From Pseudomonadota bacterium (GTDB lineage Bacteria; Pseudomonadota; Gammaproteobacteria; Steroidobacterales; Woeseiaceae): a stretch of 59,377 bases of DNA. Below, piece by piece: positions 1 through 7,602 of the stretch. The stretch's first letter is position 1; every line of letters begins with the position of its first letter. The stretch is taken from assembly GCA_022563255.1 (NCBI GenBank), contig JADFNS010000020.1, positions 1 to 59,377 of the forward strand. Reading direction: 5' to 3'. The position numbers and the translations under genes are program-made. The notes under the pieces are model-generated. The model was not told the DNA's origin, did not search any database, and saw nothing but the letters and a program-made list of their open reading frames with translations.

Positions 1-27
1 GTTGCCCCGTCTGGAACTCGGCGTGGC

Positions 28-58
28 AGTATACGCGAGGACCTTAGAGCACCGCCAA
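28..58 (-). promoter_or_regulatory. possible sigma70 promoter reading leftward out of the window
   Basis: On the minus strand TTGGCG (53-58) is followed after 19 bases by TATACT (28-33). The first 84 bases carry no gene, and gmk is commonly followed by rpoZ in gammaproteobacteria, so a promoter for a gene just left of the window is plausible. The 19-base spacer is longer than ideal, so this is weak. Confidence 0.3.
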
Positions 59-84
59 CCCATATAACGAAAGATTATAAGGGC

Positions 85-705
85 CTAGCCGATGATCCGC
101 ATGACGGCGTCCCGCAAGCTCGCATTTGTCGTCGAGGACGAACTGCTGCTGCCGTCGAGCACGCTCTCAAGGCTGGCAACAGCCTCATCGAGTTCGTCAT
201 TGATAATGACATGGTCGAATTCGTCCCAGTGGGACATATCACTCAGCGCGTCCCGCAGGCGGCGGACGATAACATCGTCACTGTCGGTGCGCCGGTCCCG
301 CAGGCGGCGCTCAAGCTCTCCTAGCGTGGGCGGCATAATGAATATGGTGACGCACTCCGGCATCGATACGCGTACCTGGCGGGCCCCCTGCCAGTCGATT
401 TCCAGAATTACGTTGCGGCCGTCTCGAAGGTACGCTTCAACCCGGTCGCGGCTGGTCGCATAGTAGTTGTCGAAAACTTCCGCGTACTCGAGCAAGTTGC
501 CGCGATCGCGAAGGTCCATGAATTCTTCTTTGCCGATGAACAGGTAGTCGACCCCGTCGATTTCGTTCTTGCGGGGCGTTCGGGTCGTGTACGAGATCGA
601 GAACCACAGCTCGGAATGTTTGGCCAGCAGCGCCCGCACCAGCGTCGTCTTCCCGGCGCCCGATGGCGCTGCGAATACAAATAATTTCCCGCTTTGTTTG
701 TTCAC
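85..705 (-). CDS. gmk: guanylate kinase
   Basis: Cytoplasmic enzyme that phosphorylates GMP (and dGMP) to GDP with ATP, in purine nucleotide biosynthesis. The 206-residue length is normal for the family. A P-loop APSGAGKT lies at residues 13-20, followed by the GMP-binding part (SISYTTRTPR, then DGVDYLF) and the lid region RLRDRRTDSDD. It starts 6 bases after the yicC stop, so the two are probably co-transcribed, as in many proteobacteria. The C-terminus has an unusual run of six serines before the final helix; it is low-complexity and does not touch the catalytic parts. Confidence 0.97.
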   Translation of the reverse strand: MNKQSGKLFVFAAPSGAGKTTLVRALLAKHSELWFSISYTTRTPRKNEIDGVDYLFIGKEEFMDLRDRGNLLEYAEVFDNYYATSRDRVEAYLRDGRNVILEIDWQGARQVRVSMPECVTIFIMPPTLGELERRLRDRRTDSDDVIVRRLRDALSDMSHWDEFDHVIINDELDEAVASLESVLDGSSSSSSTTNASLRDAVMRIIG

Positions 706-711
706 TGCATG

Positions 712-1578
712 CTACTCAAGGTTTTGTATCTGTTCGCGCATCTGTTCGATCAGAACCTTAAGATCGACAGCCGCTCGCGTGGTTTCCGTGTCCGCCGACT
801 TCGAACCCAGCGTATTGGCCTCCCGATTGAGTTCTTGCATGAGAAAGTCCAGACGCCGACCCACCGGCTTCTTGTCGCCGATGGCCACGCGAATCTCGAC
901 CAGATGACTCTCCAGTCGATCAAGCTCTTCGTCAACATCGAGTTTCTGCGCCAGCAATGCCAGTTCGACTTCGAGTCGCGCCGGATCGGCTTCGACGTCG
1001 AGTTTATCGATGCGTTCTTTTTGTTTCGCCCTGACCCGGGCCAATACGTCTGGCATGCGCTCGCGGACAGTATCTGCGATTCGAGCTATTTCAATGCACC
1101 GCGACTCCAGCATTGCCGCGATACGCTGGCCCTCACCGCGACGCATGTTGACGATCGCCTCCAGTGCCGTATTGAGCAGTGTCGTCGCCGCATTGAAAAG
1201 CGGCTCGGTGTCGACCTCCGCTTGCTGTACGACGCCGGGCCAACGCAGAATGTCGATCGGGTTGACGGCCGCCGCCGCTGGCAGAATTGCAGTGATCTCC
1301 GACACGCGCGCGCCCAGTAATTTCACAAGATTCGTGTCAAGGGGCATCCCCGACTGCTGCGCGACGGCACGGCGGAAAAACAGCGAACACTCAACTTTGC
1401 CGCGACCAATATTCGTACTTGCCTGTTGCCGAAACGCTTGTTCCTGCGGCCGCAATTCTTCGGGCAGCTTGAACTGCACATCGAGGTAGCGATGGTTTAC
1501 CGCGCGGATTTCCCAGGTCAGCGTACCGATTTCGGTTTCCGCTGACTCGCGCGCGAAGCCTGTCATACTGTGTAACAT
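712..1578 (-). CDS. yicC: YicC-family endoribonuclease
   Basis: YicC/YloC family protein of 288 residues, a conserved bacterial endoribonuclease family whose E. coli member takes part in small-RNA decay. The start is taken at 1578, giving the family-typical beginning MLHSMTGFAR. A Shine-Dalgarno GGAGAA stands about 10 bases upstream, whereas the longer reading frame back to 1623 has no family resemblance. The C-terminal part with GDKKPVGRRLDFLMQELNRE is the conserved DUF1732 region. It lies immediately upstream of gmk on the same strand and is divergent from the PP2C-rph-rdgB-hemW group. Confidence 0.95.
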   Translation of the reverse strand: MLHSMTGFARESAETEIGTLTWEIRAVNHRYLDVQFKLPEELRPQEQAFRQQASTNIGRGKVECSLFFRRAVAQQSGMPLDTNLVKLLGARVSEITAILPAAAAVNPIDILRWPGVVQQAEVDTEPLFNAATTLLNTALEAIVNMRRGEGQRIAAMLESRCIEIARIADTVRERMPDVLARVRAKQKERIDKLDVEADPARLEVELALLAQKLDVDEELDRLESHLVEIRVAIGDKKPVGRRLDFLMQELNREANTLGSKSADTETTRAAVDLKVLIEQMREQIQNLE

Positions 1579-1690
1579 GAAGGGAGTTCTCCGTGGAATT
1601 GTTGTGTGTGCTGCATGGATCACGTTTTTGGCGAAGACAACATTCTAAGCTGTGGCCGCCTCGTAAGGCCACTTATCGCGACGAATCAAT

Positions 1691-2437
1691 ATGCGAATTG
1701 AATACGCCAAAGTCTCCGCTCTCGGTGATCGTCAGGACAATCAGGATCGCGCTGCGGTCGTGGTTTCCGAGGATGCCGCGCTGATGCTGGTTTTTGACGG
1801 CATGGGCGGACACTCTGATGGGGCGCGTGCTGCAGAGACCGGGCTCAAGGTCGTGCAGGATCTGTTTATGGCGGCAACGCAGCCAATTTTTGATCCGCAG
1901 GGTTTTCTCTACATGGCTTTGTCGACCGCGCACGATGAGGTCGTTCGACTGGGCGCCGATGTGGCAATCGACTTTCGGCCACGAGCCACTTGCGCGATTT
2001 GCCTGGTACAAGAAGGCGGCTCGTTCTGGGCGCACATCGGCGACAGCCGGATTTATCAGGTCAGAAACGGGGCCGTGCTGACGCGCTCGCGTGACCACAG
2101 TCACGTCGAGGTGCTTATACAGGAAGGCGCAATCAGCGAAGAAGAGGCGCAGGATCATCCCATGCGGAATTTCGTCGAGTGCTGTATCGGCGGCGACGCG
2201 TCGGTACCGGACATGAGCATTACGAATCGCAAGAAGCTGGAGTCAGGAGACGTCTTGCTGGCGTGTTCGGATGGTCTTTGGTCGGGACTGAGTGACAAAG
2301 AGATGGCGCAGATCGGCGTGCCCGGCGACAATAATCTGGCCGAGAATCTCAAGGCAGTGAGCGCGCAGGCGTTAAGCGTCAACTCTCCCCACAGTGACAA
2401 CACGACAGGCACCGCGTTAAGGTGGCTCGGCGGCTGA
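1691..2437 (+). CDS. PP2C-family protein serine/threonine phosphatase
   Basis: Metal-dependent (Mn/Mg) protein phosphatase of the compact bacterial PP2C type, 248 residues, with no membrane segment. Family motifs are in order: GDRQDNQD at residues 12-19, the metal-binding FDGMGGH at about 35-41, GDSRIYQ in the middle, ACSDGLW, and a C-terminal SDNTT. The aspartates expected to hold the metals are present. No partner Ser/Thr kinase is visible in the window, so the substrate is unknown. It precedes rph by 25 bases and is probably co-transcribed with rph-rdgB-hemW. Confidence 0.93.
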   Translation: MRIEYAKVSALGDRQDNQDRAAVVVSEDAALMLVFDGMGGHSDGARAAETGLKVVQDLFMAATQPIFDPQGFLYMALSTAHDEVVRLGADVAIDFRPRATCAICLVQEGGSFWAHIGDSRIYQVRNGAVLTRSRDHSHVEVLIQEGAISEEEAQDHPMRNFVECCIGGDASVPDMSITNRKKLESGDVLLACSDGLWSGLSDKEMAQIGVPGDNNLAENLKAVSAQALSVNSPHSDNTTGTALRWLGG

Positions 2438-2462
2438 CCCGGCGGCAAAAAGGAGAACCAGC

Positions 2463-3188
2463 ATGCGCCCAAGCGGTCGCGACCCCGACGTAATGCGCGA
2501 ATTGCGCTTTCAAACCGATTTCACGAAACACGCGGAAGGCAGCGTGCTTGCCGTATTCGGCGATACACAGGTGCTGTGCACAGCGAGCATCGAAGACCGT
2601 GTGCCCGGCTGGATGCGGGGGAAAGGCAGCGGCTGGGTCACCGGCGAGTACGGCATGTTGCCGCGAGCGACGCATACGCGGTCAGCGCGCGAAGCTACGC
2701 GCGGCAAACAGGGCGGGCGCACTTTGGAGATCCAGCGGCTCATAGGCCGTTCCCTTAGGGCGATCACAGACCTGAGCGCTTTGGGCGAGCGGTCGGTAAC
2801 GCTGGACTGCGATGTTATTCAGGCGGACGGCGGCACCCGAACGGCGGCCATCAGCGGCGCCTATGTTGCGCTCGCGATTGCGATGGAGAGACAGGTGGGC
2901 AAAGGGAAGGTCAAGAAAAATCCGCTGCACGGACAGGTTGCCGCCGTATCTGTCGGCATTTACCGGGGTATCCCGGTGCTGGACCTCGACTACGCTGAAG
3001 ACTCCGAAGCGGAAACCGACATGAACATCGTCATGAACGAGGCCGGACGATTCATCGAGGTACAGGGTACGGCGGAGGGACACGCTTTTTCCGACGATGA
3101 ATTCAGCTCGATGCTCGGCCTGGCCCGAATCGGCATCGACAATATTCTCCGGGCGCAAAGCGAGGCAATTGCCGCGGCGTTGTCGTGA
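2463..3188 (+). CDS. rph: ribonuclease PH
   Basis: Phosphorolytic 3'-to-5' exoribonuclease that trims tRNA 3' ends. The 241-residue length is full for the family, and it starts with MRPSGR, the family's usual beginning. A strong Shine-Dalgarno AAGGAGA lies 7 bases before the ATG. Recognisable stretches are [14 protein letters not shown], the phosphate-binding [20 protein letters not shown] region (about residues 80-99) and [16 protein letters not shown]. Its stop overlaps the rdgB start (GTGA). It appears complete, unlike the frameshifted rph of E. coli K-12. Confidence 0.97.
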   Translation: MRPSGRDPDVMRELRFQTDFTKHAEGSVLAVFGDTQVLCTASIEDRVPGWMRGKGSGWVTGEYGMLPRATHTRSAREATRGKQGGRTLEIQRLIGRSLRAITDLSALGERSVTLDCDVIQADGGTRTAAISGAYVALAIAMERQVGKGKVKKNPLHGQVAAVSVGIYRGIPVLDLDYAEDSEAETDMNIVMNEAGRFIEVQGTAEGHAFSDDEFSSMLGLARIGIDNILRAQSEAIAAALS

Positions 3189-3793
3189 CCGCGTTACCTG
3201 CAACCATCGTCATGGCCAGCGGCAATGTCGCCAAGCTTCGTGAAATCGCAAGACTGTTGGACGGGCTCGGCGTTGCGGTCATCGCCCAATCCGAACTCGG
3301 CGTCGCAGATATTGCCGAGACGGGCGAGACGTTTGCTCAGAATTCACTGTCGAAAGCGGCGCACGCGAGTGCGACGACGGGGCTTCCTGCGATCGCTGAC
3401 GACTCTGGACTGGTCGTCGATGCGCTGGCCGGTGCGCCCGGCGTGTTCTCGGCGCGGTATGCAGGGCTGGACGCAAGTGACGATCGCAACATTGACAAGC
3501 TTCTGCAAGCACTCAAGGATGTCGAAAGGCCGTCGCGCGGTGCGGCCTTTCATTGCGTCGCATCATTCGTCATTCCCGGCGAACCGAAGGCGCTGGTTGC
3601 CGCGGGTGAGTGGCGGGGATCGATATTGACGGCAAGACAAGGCGCTGGCGGGTTTGGCTACGATCCAGTGTTTCTGGATCCGGACACCGGCCACAGCGCC
3701 GCCCGACTGACCGCGGAGGAAAAAGATGCGCGCAGTCATCGGGGTAAGGCGTTGCGTAAACTCGTTGTACTGATAGAACGGCACTACTCGTGA
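3185..3793 (+). CDS. rdgB: RdgB/HAM1 non-canonical purine NTP pyrophosphatase (dITP/XTP)
   Basis: House-cleaning enzyme that hydrolyses dITP, ITP and XTP to the monophosphate and pyrophosphate, keeping deaminated purines out of DNA and RNA. 202 residues. The substrate loop [11 protein letters not shown] (about 10-20), the metal/catalytic region [21 protein letters not shown] and the C-terminal FGYDPVF and SHRGKAL motifs are all present. The GTG start at 3185 overlaps the rph stop by 4 bases, and its own stop overlaps the hemW start in the same way, showing tight translational coupling. Confidence 0.96.
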   Translation: MTALPATIVMASGNVAKLREIARLLDGLGVAVIAQSELGVADIAETGETFAQNSLSKAAHASATTGLPAIADDSGLVVDALAGAPGVFSARYAGLDASDDRNIDKLLQALKDVERPSRGAAFHCVASFVIPGEPKALVAAGEWRGSILTARQGAGGFGYDPVFLDPDTGHSAARLTAEEKDARSHRGKALRKLVVLIERHYS

Positions 3794-4944
3794 AACAACC
3801 GCCCTTGTCGCTCTATGTGCACCTGCCGTGGTGTGTGCGCAAGTGTCCCTATTGCGATTTTAACTCGCATACGGCCGGAGACTCTGCACCAAAGGAGCGT
3901 TATATCAAAGCGCTGCTTTGCGATCTGGACGGGGAGGCCGTCCGGGCTGACGGACGCGTTCTTGAAAGCATATTTTTGGGTGGTGGCACCCCGAGCCTGT
4001 TCTCACCCGACGAGATCGGTCGCGTGCTGGAGGCTGCCAGGTCTCGTTTTTCGATCGCGCCAGACGTTGAAGTGACGATGGAGGCAAATCCCGGGACTGT
4101 CGAGTGCGGCTCGCCGGCCGGTTACCGGGACGCCGGGGTGACGCGCTTGTCGGTTGGCGCCCAAAGCTTTGACGATGCGCGGCTCAAGGCGCTGGGCCGA
4201 ATTCACAGCAGTGAAGATATTTCGCGAGCAGTGCGGGCAGCGTGGGACGGCGGCTTCGAAAATATCAACATCGACCTGATGCATGGATTACCCGGTCAGA
4301 GCGTCGACGCGGCAATGGCTGACCTGACTTCTGCCGCAGACTTGAAACCTGCGCACATATCCTGGTACCAACTGACGCTGGAGCCCAATACGGTTTTTTA
4401 CGCCCGCCCGCCGGCCAATTTGCCGGACGAGGAACTGGCCGCCGAGATTCAGGATCGTGGGCAGGCGCTGCTCGAAGGGCTTGGCTACGAGCAGTACGAA
4501 ATTTCGGCTTTCGCAAAAGATGGACGGCGTTGCAGGCACAATCTGAACTACTGGCTATTCGGCGACTATCTGGCCGTCGGCGCCGGCGCACACGGCAAGC
4601 TGACCACGGGAAATGCCGTGTACCGCTATCAGAAACCAGCGAACCCGTTGCAATACATGAAAGATCAGGAAACCGGACGTATCGATCCCAGCCTGACGGC
4701 TCTCGAGCGCACCGACCTGATGTTCGAATTCATGTTGAATGCGTTGCGGCTGAGCGCCGGTTTTACCGAGGAGATATTTTGTCAGCGTACCGGACTGTCA
4801 ACTTCGGACCTGATGAACGCCACCGCTGGTGCACGGGCGCGCGGACTGCTCGAGCGCAACCCGGGTGGATTGTGGAAGCCGACAGAGCTTGGCGGGAGAT
4901 TTCTGAACGATTTACAGGCTGAATTTCTGCCCGACGAACCCTAA
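3790..4944 (+). CDS. hemW: HemW, radical SAM heme chaperone
   Basis: Radical SAM protein of the HemW subgroup, which binds heme and passes it to apo-proteins. It is often mis-named oxygen-independent coproporphyrinogen oxidase. 384 residues. The [4Fe-4S] motif is CVRKCPYC, with cysteines 15, 19 and 22. It lacks the extra CGC-type motif of true HemN. GGGTPSLF and the HemW C-terminal wing with RTDLMFEFMLNALRL are present. The GTG start overlaps the rdgB stop by 4 bases. This is the last gene of the PP2C-rph-rdgB-hemW group, followed by a short GC-rich hairpin. Confidence 0.95.
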   Translation: MKQPPLSLYVHLPWCVRKCPYCDFNSHTAGDSAPKERYIKALLCDLDGEAVRADGRVLESIFLGGGTPSLFSPDEIGRVLEAARSRFSIAPDVEVTMEANPGTVECGSPAGYRDAGVTRLSVGAQSFDDARLKALGRIHSSEDISRAVRAAWDGGFENINIDLMHGLPGQSVDAAMADLTSAADLKPAHISWYQLTLEPNTVFYARPPANLPDEELAAEIQDRGQALLEGLGYEQYEISAFAKDGRRCRHNLNYWLFGDYLAVGAGAHGKLTTGNAVYRYQKPANPLQYMKDQETGRIDPSLTALERTDLMFEFMLNALRLSAGFTEEIFCQRTGLSTSDLMNATAGARARGLLERNPGGLWKPTELGGRFLNDLQAEFLPDEP

Positions 4945-4948
4945 GGCG

Positions 4949-4963
4949 GGGCCGCAGCGGCCC
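4949..4963 (+). terminator. short GC-rich hairpin after hemW
   Basis: GGGCCGC, one base, then GCGGCCC begins 5 bases after the hemW stop. Only a GATTTT run follows, not a clean T tract, so it is a weak or Rho-aided terminator at best. Confidence 0.35.
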
Positions 4964-5033
4964 GATTTTGCGGCAATCTGGTGCGTCAGAACCGAAATAA
5001 GCCCATTACTCGCATTCAGGTCGAGTTATTCTC

Positions 5034-5246
5034 TTATGCACAAGAGCACACAGAAGCCTTTAATTTCAGCGTAAGAGGGCGTTGAATTCACTTCGAGCAT
5101 CGCAAAACGGTTATAAGCCATTGATTTTCAATGTGTATCATTTTTGGATACAAAATAGACATTTTGATAAGCATGCTTGAAAATCCGTACCTTAGGGCAT
5201 TCACACAATTTTTCTCCACAGTCTTATCCACAGGTTCTGTGGATAA
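5034..5246. promoter_or_regulatory. cluster of DnaA boxes in an AT-rich, gene-free interval
   Basis: The 385 bases between hemW and rpmE (4945-5329) hold no convincing gene. They contain three perfect matches to the DnaA box TTATNCACA: TTATGCACA at 5034-5042 (plus), TTATCCACA at 5224-5232 (plus), and TGTGGATAA at 5238-5246 (the box on the minus strand). The last two form an inverted pair separated by 5 bases. One-mismatch boxes occur at 5132-5140 (TGTGTATCA) and 5212-5220 (TTCTCCACA). The intervening DNA from about 5100 to 5220 is clearly AT-rich compared with its surroundings. This could be a replication origin, a secondary DnaA-binding locus, or DnaA control of rpmE. Confidence 0.6.
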
Positions 5247-5329
5247 AAATAGGGGCTTGCGGGAATCGTCGCTTCGCTATATCCTACGCGGCCATTTTCC
5301 TACAGTAGTGCGCTCCGGAGAGCCAGAAA

Positions 5330-5533
5330 ATGAAAGCCGACATTCATCCTGATTACGACGCTATAAAAGTCACTTGTAGTTGCGGCAACGAGTTCACGAC
5401 ACGTTCGACGCTCGGTGAGGATCTCCGTATTGAAGTGTGCTCCGCGTGCCACCCGTTTTACACCGGCAAGCAGAAGATCGTCGATACCGGCGGCCGCGTA
5501 GACAGGTTCCGCAAGAAGTACGGCATTAGCTAG
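5330..5533 (+). CDS. rpmE: 50S ribosomal protein L31 (zinc-binding form)
   Basis: Large-subunit ribosomal protein bL31, 67 residues. It has the four cysteines of the zinc-binding C+ form: CSC at residues 16-18 and CSAC at 37-40. The family beginning MKADIHPDY and the ending [10 protein letters not shown] are present. A GGAG ribosome-binding site lies about 12 bases before the ATG. The C+ form is normally replaced by a zinc-free paralogue under zinc starvation; no such paralogue is seen here. Confidence 0.97.
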   Translation: MKADIHPDYDAIKVTCSCGNEFTTRSTLGEDLRIEVCSACHPFYTGKQKIVDTGGRVDRFRKKYGIS

Positions 5534-5604
5534 AAACTGCCGCTGTCCCGGCGGCGCCCGGGTTCCTGTTATGACTTTCCACTATCCCGGCTAATCGGGC
5601 GCTC

Positions 5605-5613
5605 TGCTATGCT
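5605..5613 (+). promoter_or_regulatory. possible extended -10 promoter of gltA
   Basis: TGC directly followed by TATGCT (5608-5613) makes an extended -10 element 34 bases before the gltA ATG. No good -35 is visible at the usual distance, which is tolerated with extended -10 promoters. The call rests on this one element only. Confidence 0.35.
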
Positions 5614-5647
5614 CGACGGGACCAGCAACCGAAGATTAAGGATAGAA

Positions 5648-6940
5648 ATGAGCCAAGACGCCTATCGCCTCACGAGCCCCAGCGGTTCGGAAATGGAATT
5701 GCCTGTCAGGAAGGGTACGGTCGGTCCGGATGTGATCGATATTTCGCGCCTGTACAAAGAACAAGGCGTGTTTACCTACGATCCGGGCTTTGTGGCGACG
5801 GGCAGCTGCGAGTCGGCAATTACTTTTATCGATGGCGAGAAAGGTATCCTCATGTACCGGGGTTACCCGGTCGAACAGCTGGCCGAACACTCCAGCTTTA
5901 TCGAGGTCGCGTATCTGCTTTTGAACGCCGAGTTACCTACGGCGACGGAACTGGCTGAATTCGACAGCACGATTCGAATGCACACCATGCTCAACGAGGG
6001 TATGTTGAGCTTCTTCAAGGGTTTCCGTTACGACGCTCATCCGATGGCGATGTTGTCTGCTGTCGTCGGTTCGATGTCCGCGTACTACCACGACGAGATG
6101 GACGCTGCGAATCCGGTCCACCGCGACATCTTCGCGCACCGAATCCTCGCCAAGCTGCCGACGATTGCAGCGGCAGCTTACAAACTGAATGTCGGTCAGC
6201 CTTTTATGTATCCGCGCAACGATCTCAACTACTGCGAAAATCTCCTCCATATGTTGTTTGCAGTGCCGGCTGAGCCGTACGAGGTCGATCCGGTAGCGGC
6301 AGAGGCTTTGGATCTCCTGTTTATTTTGCACGCGGATCATGAACAGAACTGCTCGACATCGACTGTTCGTATGGCCGGTAGCTCCGGGGCGAACCCGTAC
6401 TCGGCCGTCGCTGCGGGCATTTCCGCGTTGTGGGGCCCGGCGCACGGCGGCGCAAACGAAGCCGTATTGAAGATGCTCGATGACATTGGTGACGTCAGTC
6501 AGATCGGCAAGTACGTCGATAAGGCGAAAGACCGGAACGACCCGTTTCGCCTGATGGGTTTCGGTCACCGCGTTTACAAGAACTTCGATCCGCGCGCGAC
6601 GCTCATCCGCGAAATGTGCCACAAAGTTATGGAGAAGCTGGGTCGAAAGGACACGCCAATGTTCGATCTTGCCCGCGAGCTGGAGCGCGTCGCGTTGCAA
6701 GACGAATATTTTATTGAGAAAAACCTCTATCCGAATGTGGACTTTTACTCGGGGCTCATCTACCGGGCTTTGCGTATCCCTACTTCGATGTTTACCGTGA
6801 TGTTCGCTCTCGGTCGATCTGTCGGCTGGGCCGCGCACTGGCGGGAAATGATCGCGGACTCGAACGGCAAGATTTCACGGCCGCGGCAACTTTACACGGG
6901 CCCGGTTGCCAGGGATTACATAGCCGTTGACAAGCGCTGA
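5648..6940 (+). CDS. gltA: citrate synthase (type II, hexameric)
   Basis: Condenses acetyl-CoA and oxaloacetate to citrate at the entry of the TCA cycle. The start is taken at 5648, preceded by AAGGA and giving 430 residues; an in-frame codon 39 bases upstream has no such support. The N-terminal beta-rich extension typical of Gram-negative type II enzymes is present. The catalytic signature [14 protein letters not shown] lies near residue 304, preceded by [11 protein letters not shown] with its active-site histidine. The gene stands alone and is convergent with the uncharacterised gene on the minus strand. Confidence 0.97.
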   Translation: MSQDAYRLTSPSGSEMELPVRKGTVGPDVIDISRLYKEQGVFTYDPGFVATGSCESAITFIDGEKGILMYRGYPVEQLAEHSSFIEVAYLLLNAELPTATELAEFDSTIRMHTMLNEGMLSFFKGFRYDAHPMAMLSAVVGSMSAYYHDEMDAANPVHRDIFAHRILAKLPTIAAAAYKLNVGQPFMYPRNDLNYCENLLHMLFAVPAEPYEVDPVAAEALDLLFILHADHEQNCSTSTVRMAGSSGANPYSAVAAGISALWGPAHGGANEAVLKMLDDIGDVSQIGKYVDKAKDRNDPFRLMGFGHRVYKNFDPRATLIREMCHKVMEKLGRKDTPMFDLARELERVALQDEYFIEKNLYPNVDFYSGLIYRALRIPTSMFTVMFALGRSVGWAAHWREMIADSNGKISRPRQLYTGPVARDYIAVDKR

Positions 6941-6975
6941 TCCGGTTGTCGATTGCCTTGCCGGTCAAGCCGATA

Positions 6976-7587
6976 TCAAACGTGTTCAAGCAGCTTCTGG
7001 ACGCTCCCGGAGTCGGCGCGTCGCATTGGTTTGCCGTCGATAGGACTCATCGGCGCCTGGCGGATTCCATCGACGGGAAAAACCGTCGCCTGTATCGGGC
7101 TATTGCCGTGGTGAAACTCAAAACCGGCGTAGCTCTCCAACTGATTGCGGCGGACTCTTAGTTTGCGTTCATAGGGTCGGCAGCGGATGCCGATGGTCTC
7201 GAGCTCCATCGATACGGCTTCGGGGCTATCCGCAAATACGTGCAGGTTGACCACCGAATTCACGTCGGCGGTGCCGGTGAGAACAGGACCGACCAGGCGC
7301 GGCTCAAATGCCGTGAGCAGCTCCATTGCCGACAGTGCAGCGACGCGCAACAGGCGCAGATGATCGTCATGGGAATTGCCGCCGAAAATCTGCAAATGTT
7401 CGGCGACAGCGGCTTCGATTTCGGCGTTGCCGGGTAGCGAACCGCGGCGGTTCAGACCAAGATGGTCGGCGGCTTTTCGTTTGGCGACACGATAGTCGCG
7501 CACACCGTGGTTCACGATAATGCGGGCAGCTTCCTGAGCAACTTTTCGTCGTGCGCGTGTCGATTCACTGGTTTGTTTTCTTCCCAT
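6976..7587 (-). CDS. conserved protein of unknown function, possibly nucleotidyltransferase-like
   Basis: A 203-residue soluble protein with no signal peptide or membrane segment. The N-terminal third is basic and helical (many Arg/Lys from residue 10 to 45). The middle has GPVLTGTADVNSVVNLHVFAD, which vaguely resembles the strand-turn-strand core of minimal nucleotidyltransferases, but I cannot place the catalytic aspartates with confidence. I recognise it only as a conserved gammaproteobacterial hypothetical. It starts 15 bases after the ponA stop on the same strand, so co-transcription with ponA is likely. A link to cell-wall work is only a guess from position. Confidence 0.8.
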   Translation of the reverse strand: MGRKQTSESTRARRKVAQEAARIIVNHGVRDYRVAKRKAADHLGLNRRGSLPGNAEIEAAVAEHLQIFGGNSHDDHLRLLRVAALSAMELLTAFEPRLVGPVLTGTADVNSVVNLHVFADSPEAVSMELETIGIRCRPYERKLRVRRNQLESYAGFEFHHGNSPIQATVFPVDGIRQAPMSPIDGKPMRRADSGSVQKLLEHV

Positions 7588-7602
7588 AGGCGGCGATGTC
7601 GA

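Noticed and set aside
5131..5352. 73-codon frame in the hemW-rpmE gap
   Set aside because: Crosses the DnaA-box region and the rpmE ribosome-binding site, has no start signal, and ends inside rpmE in another frame.
5933..6838. 301-codon open frame antisense to gltA
   Set aside because: Product of GC-biased codon use in gltA; Arg/His-rich, no domain, no ribosome-binding site, and the sense strand is an unmistakable citrate synthase.
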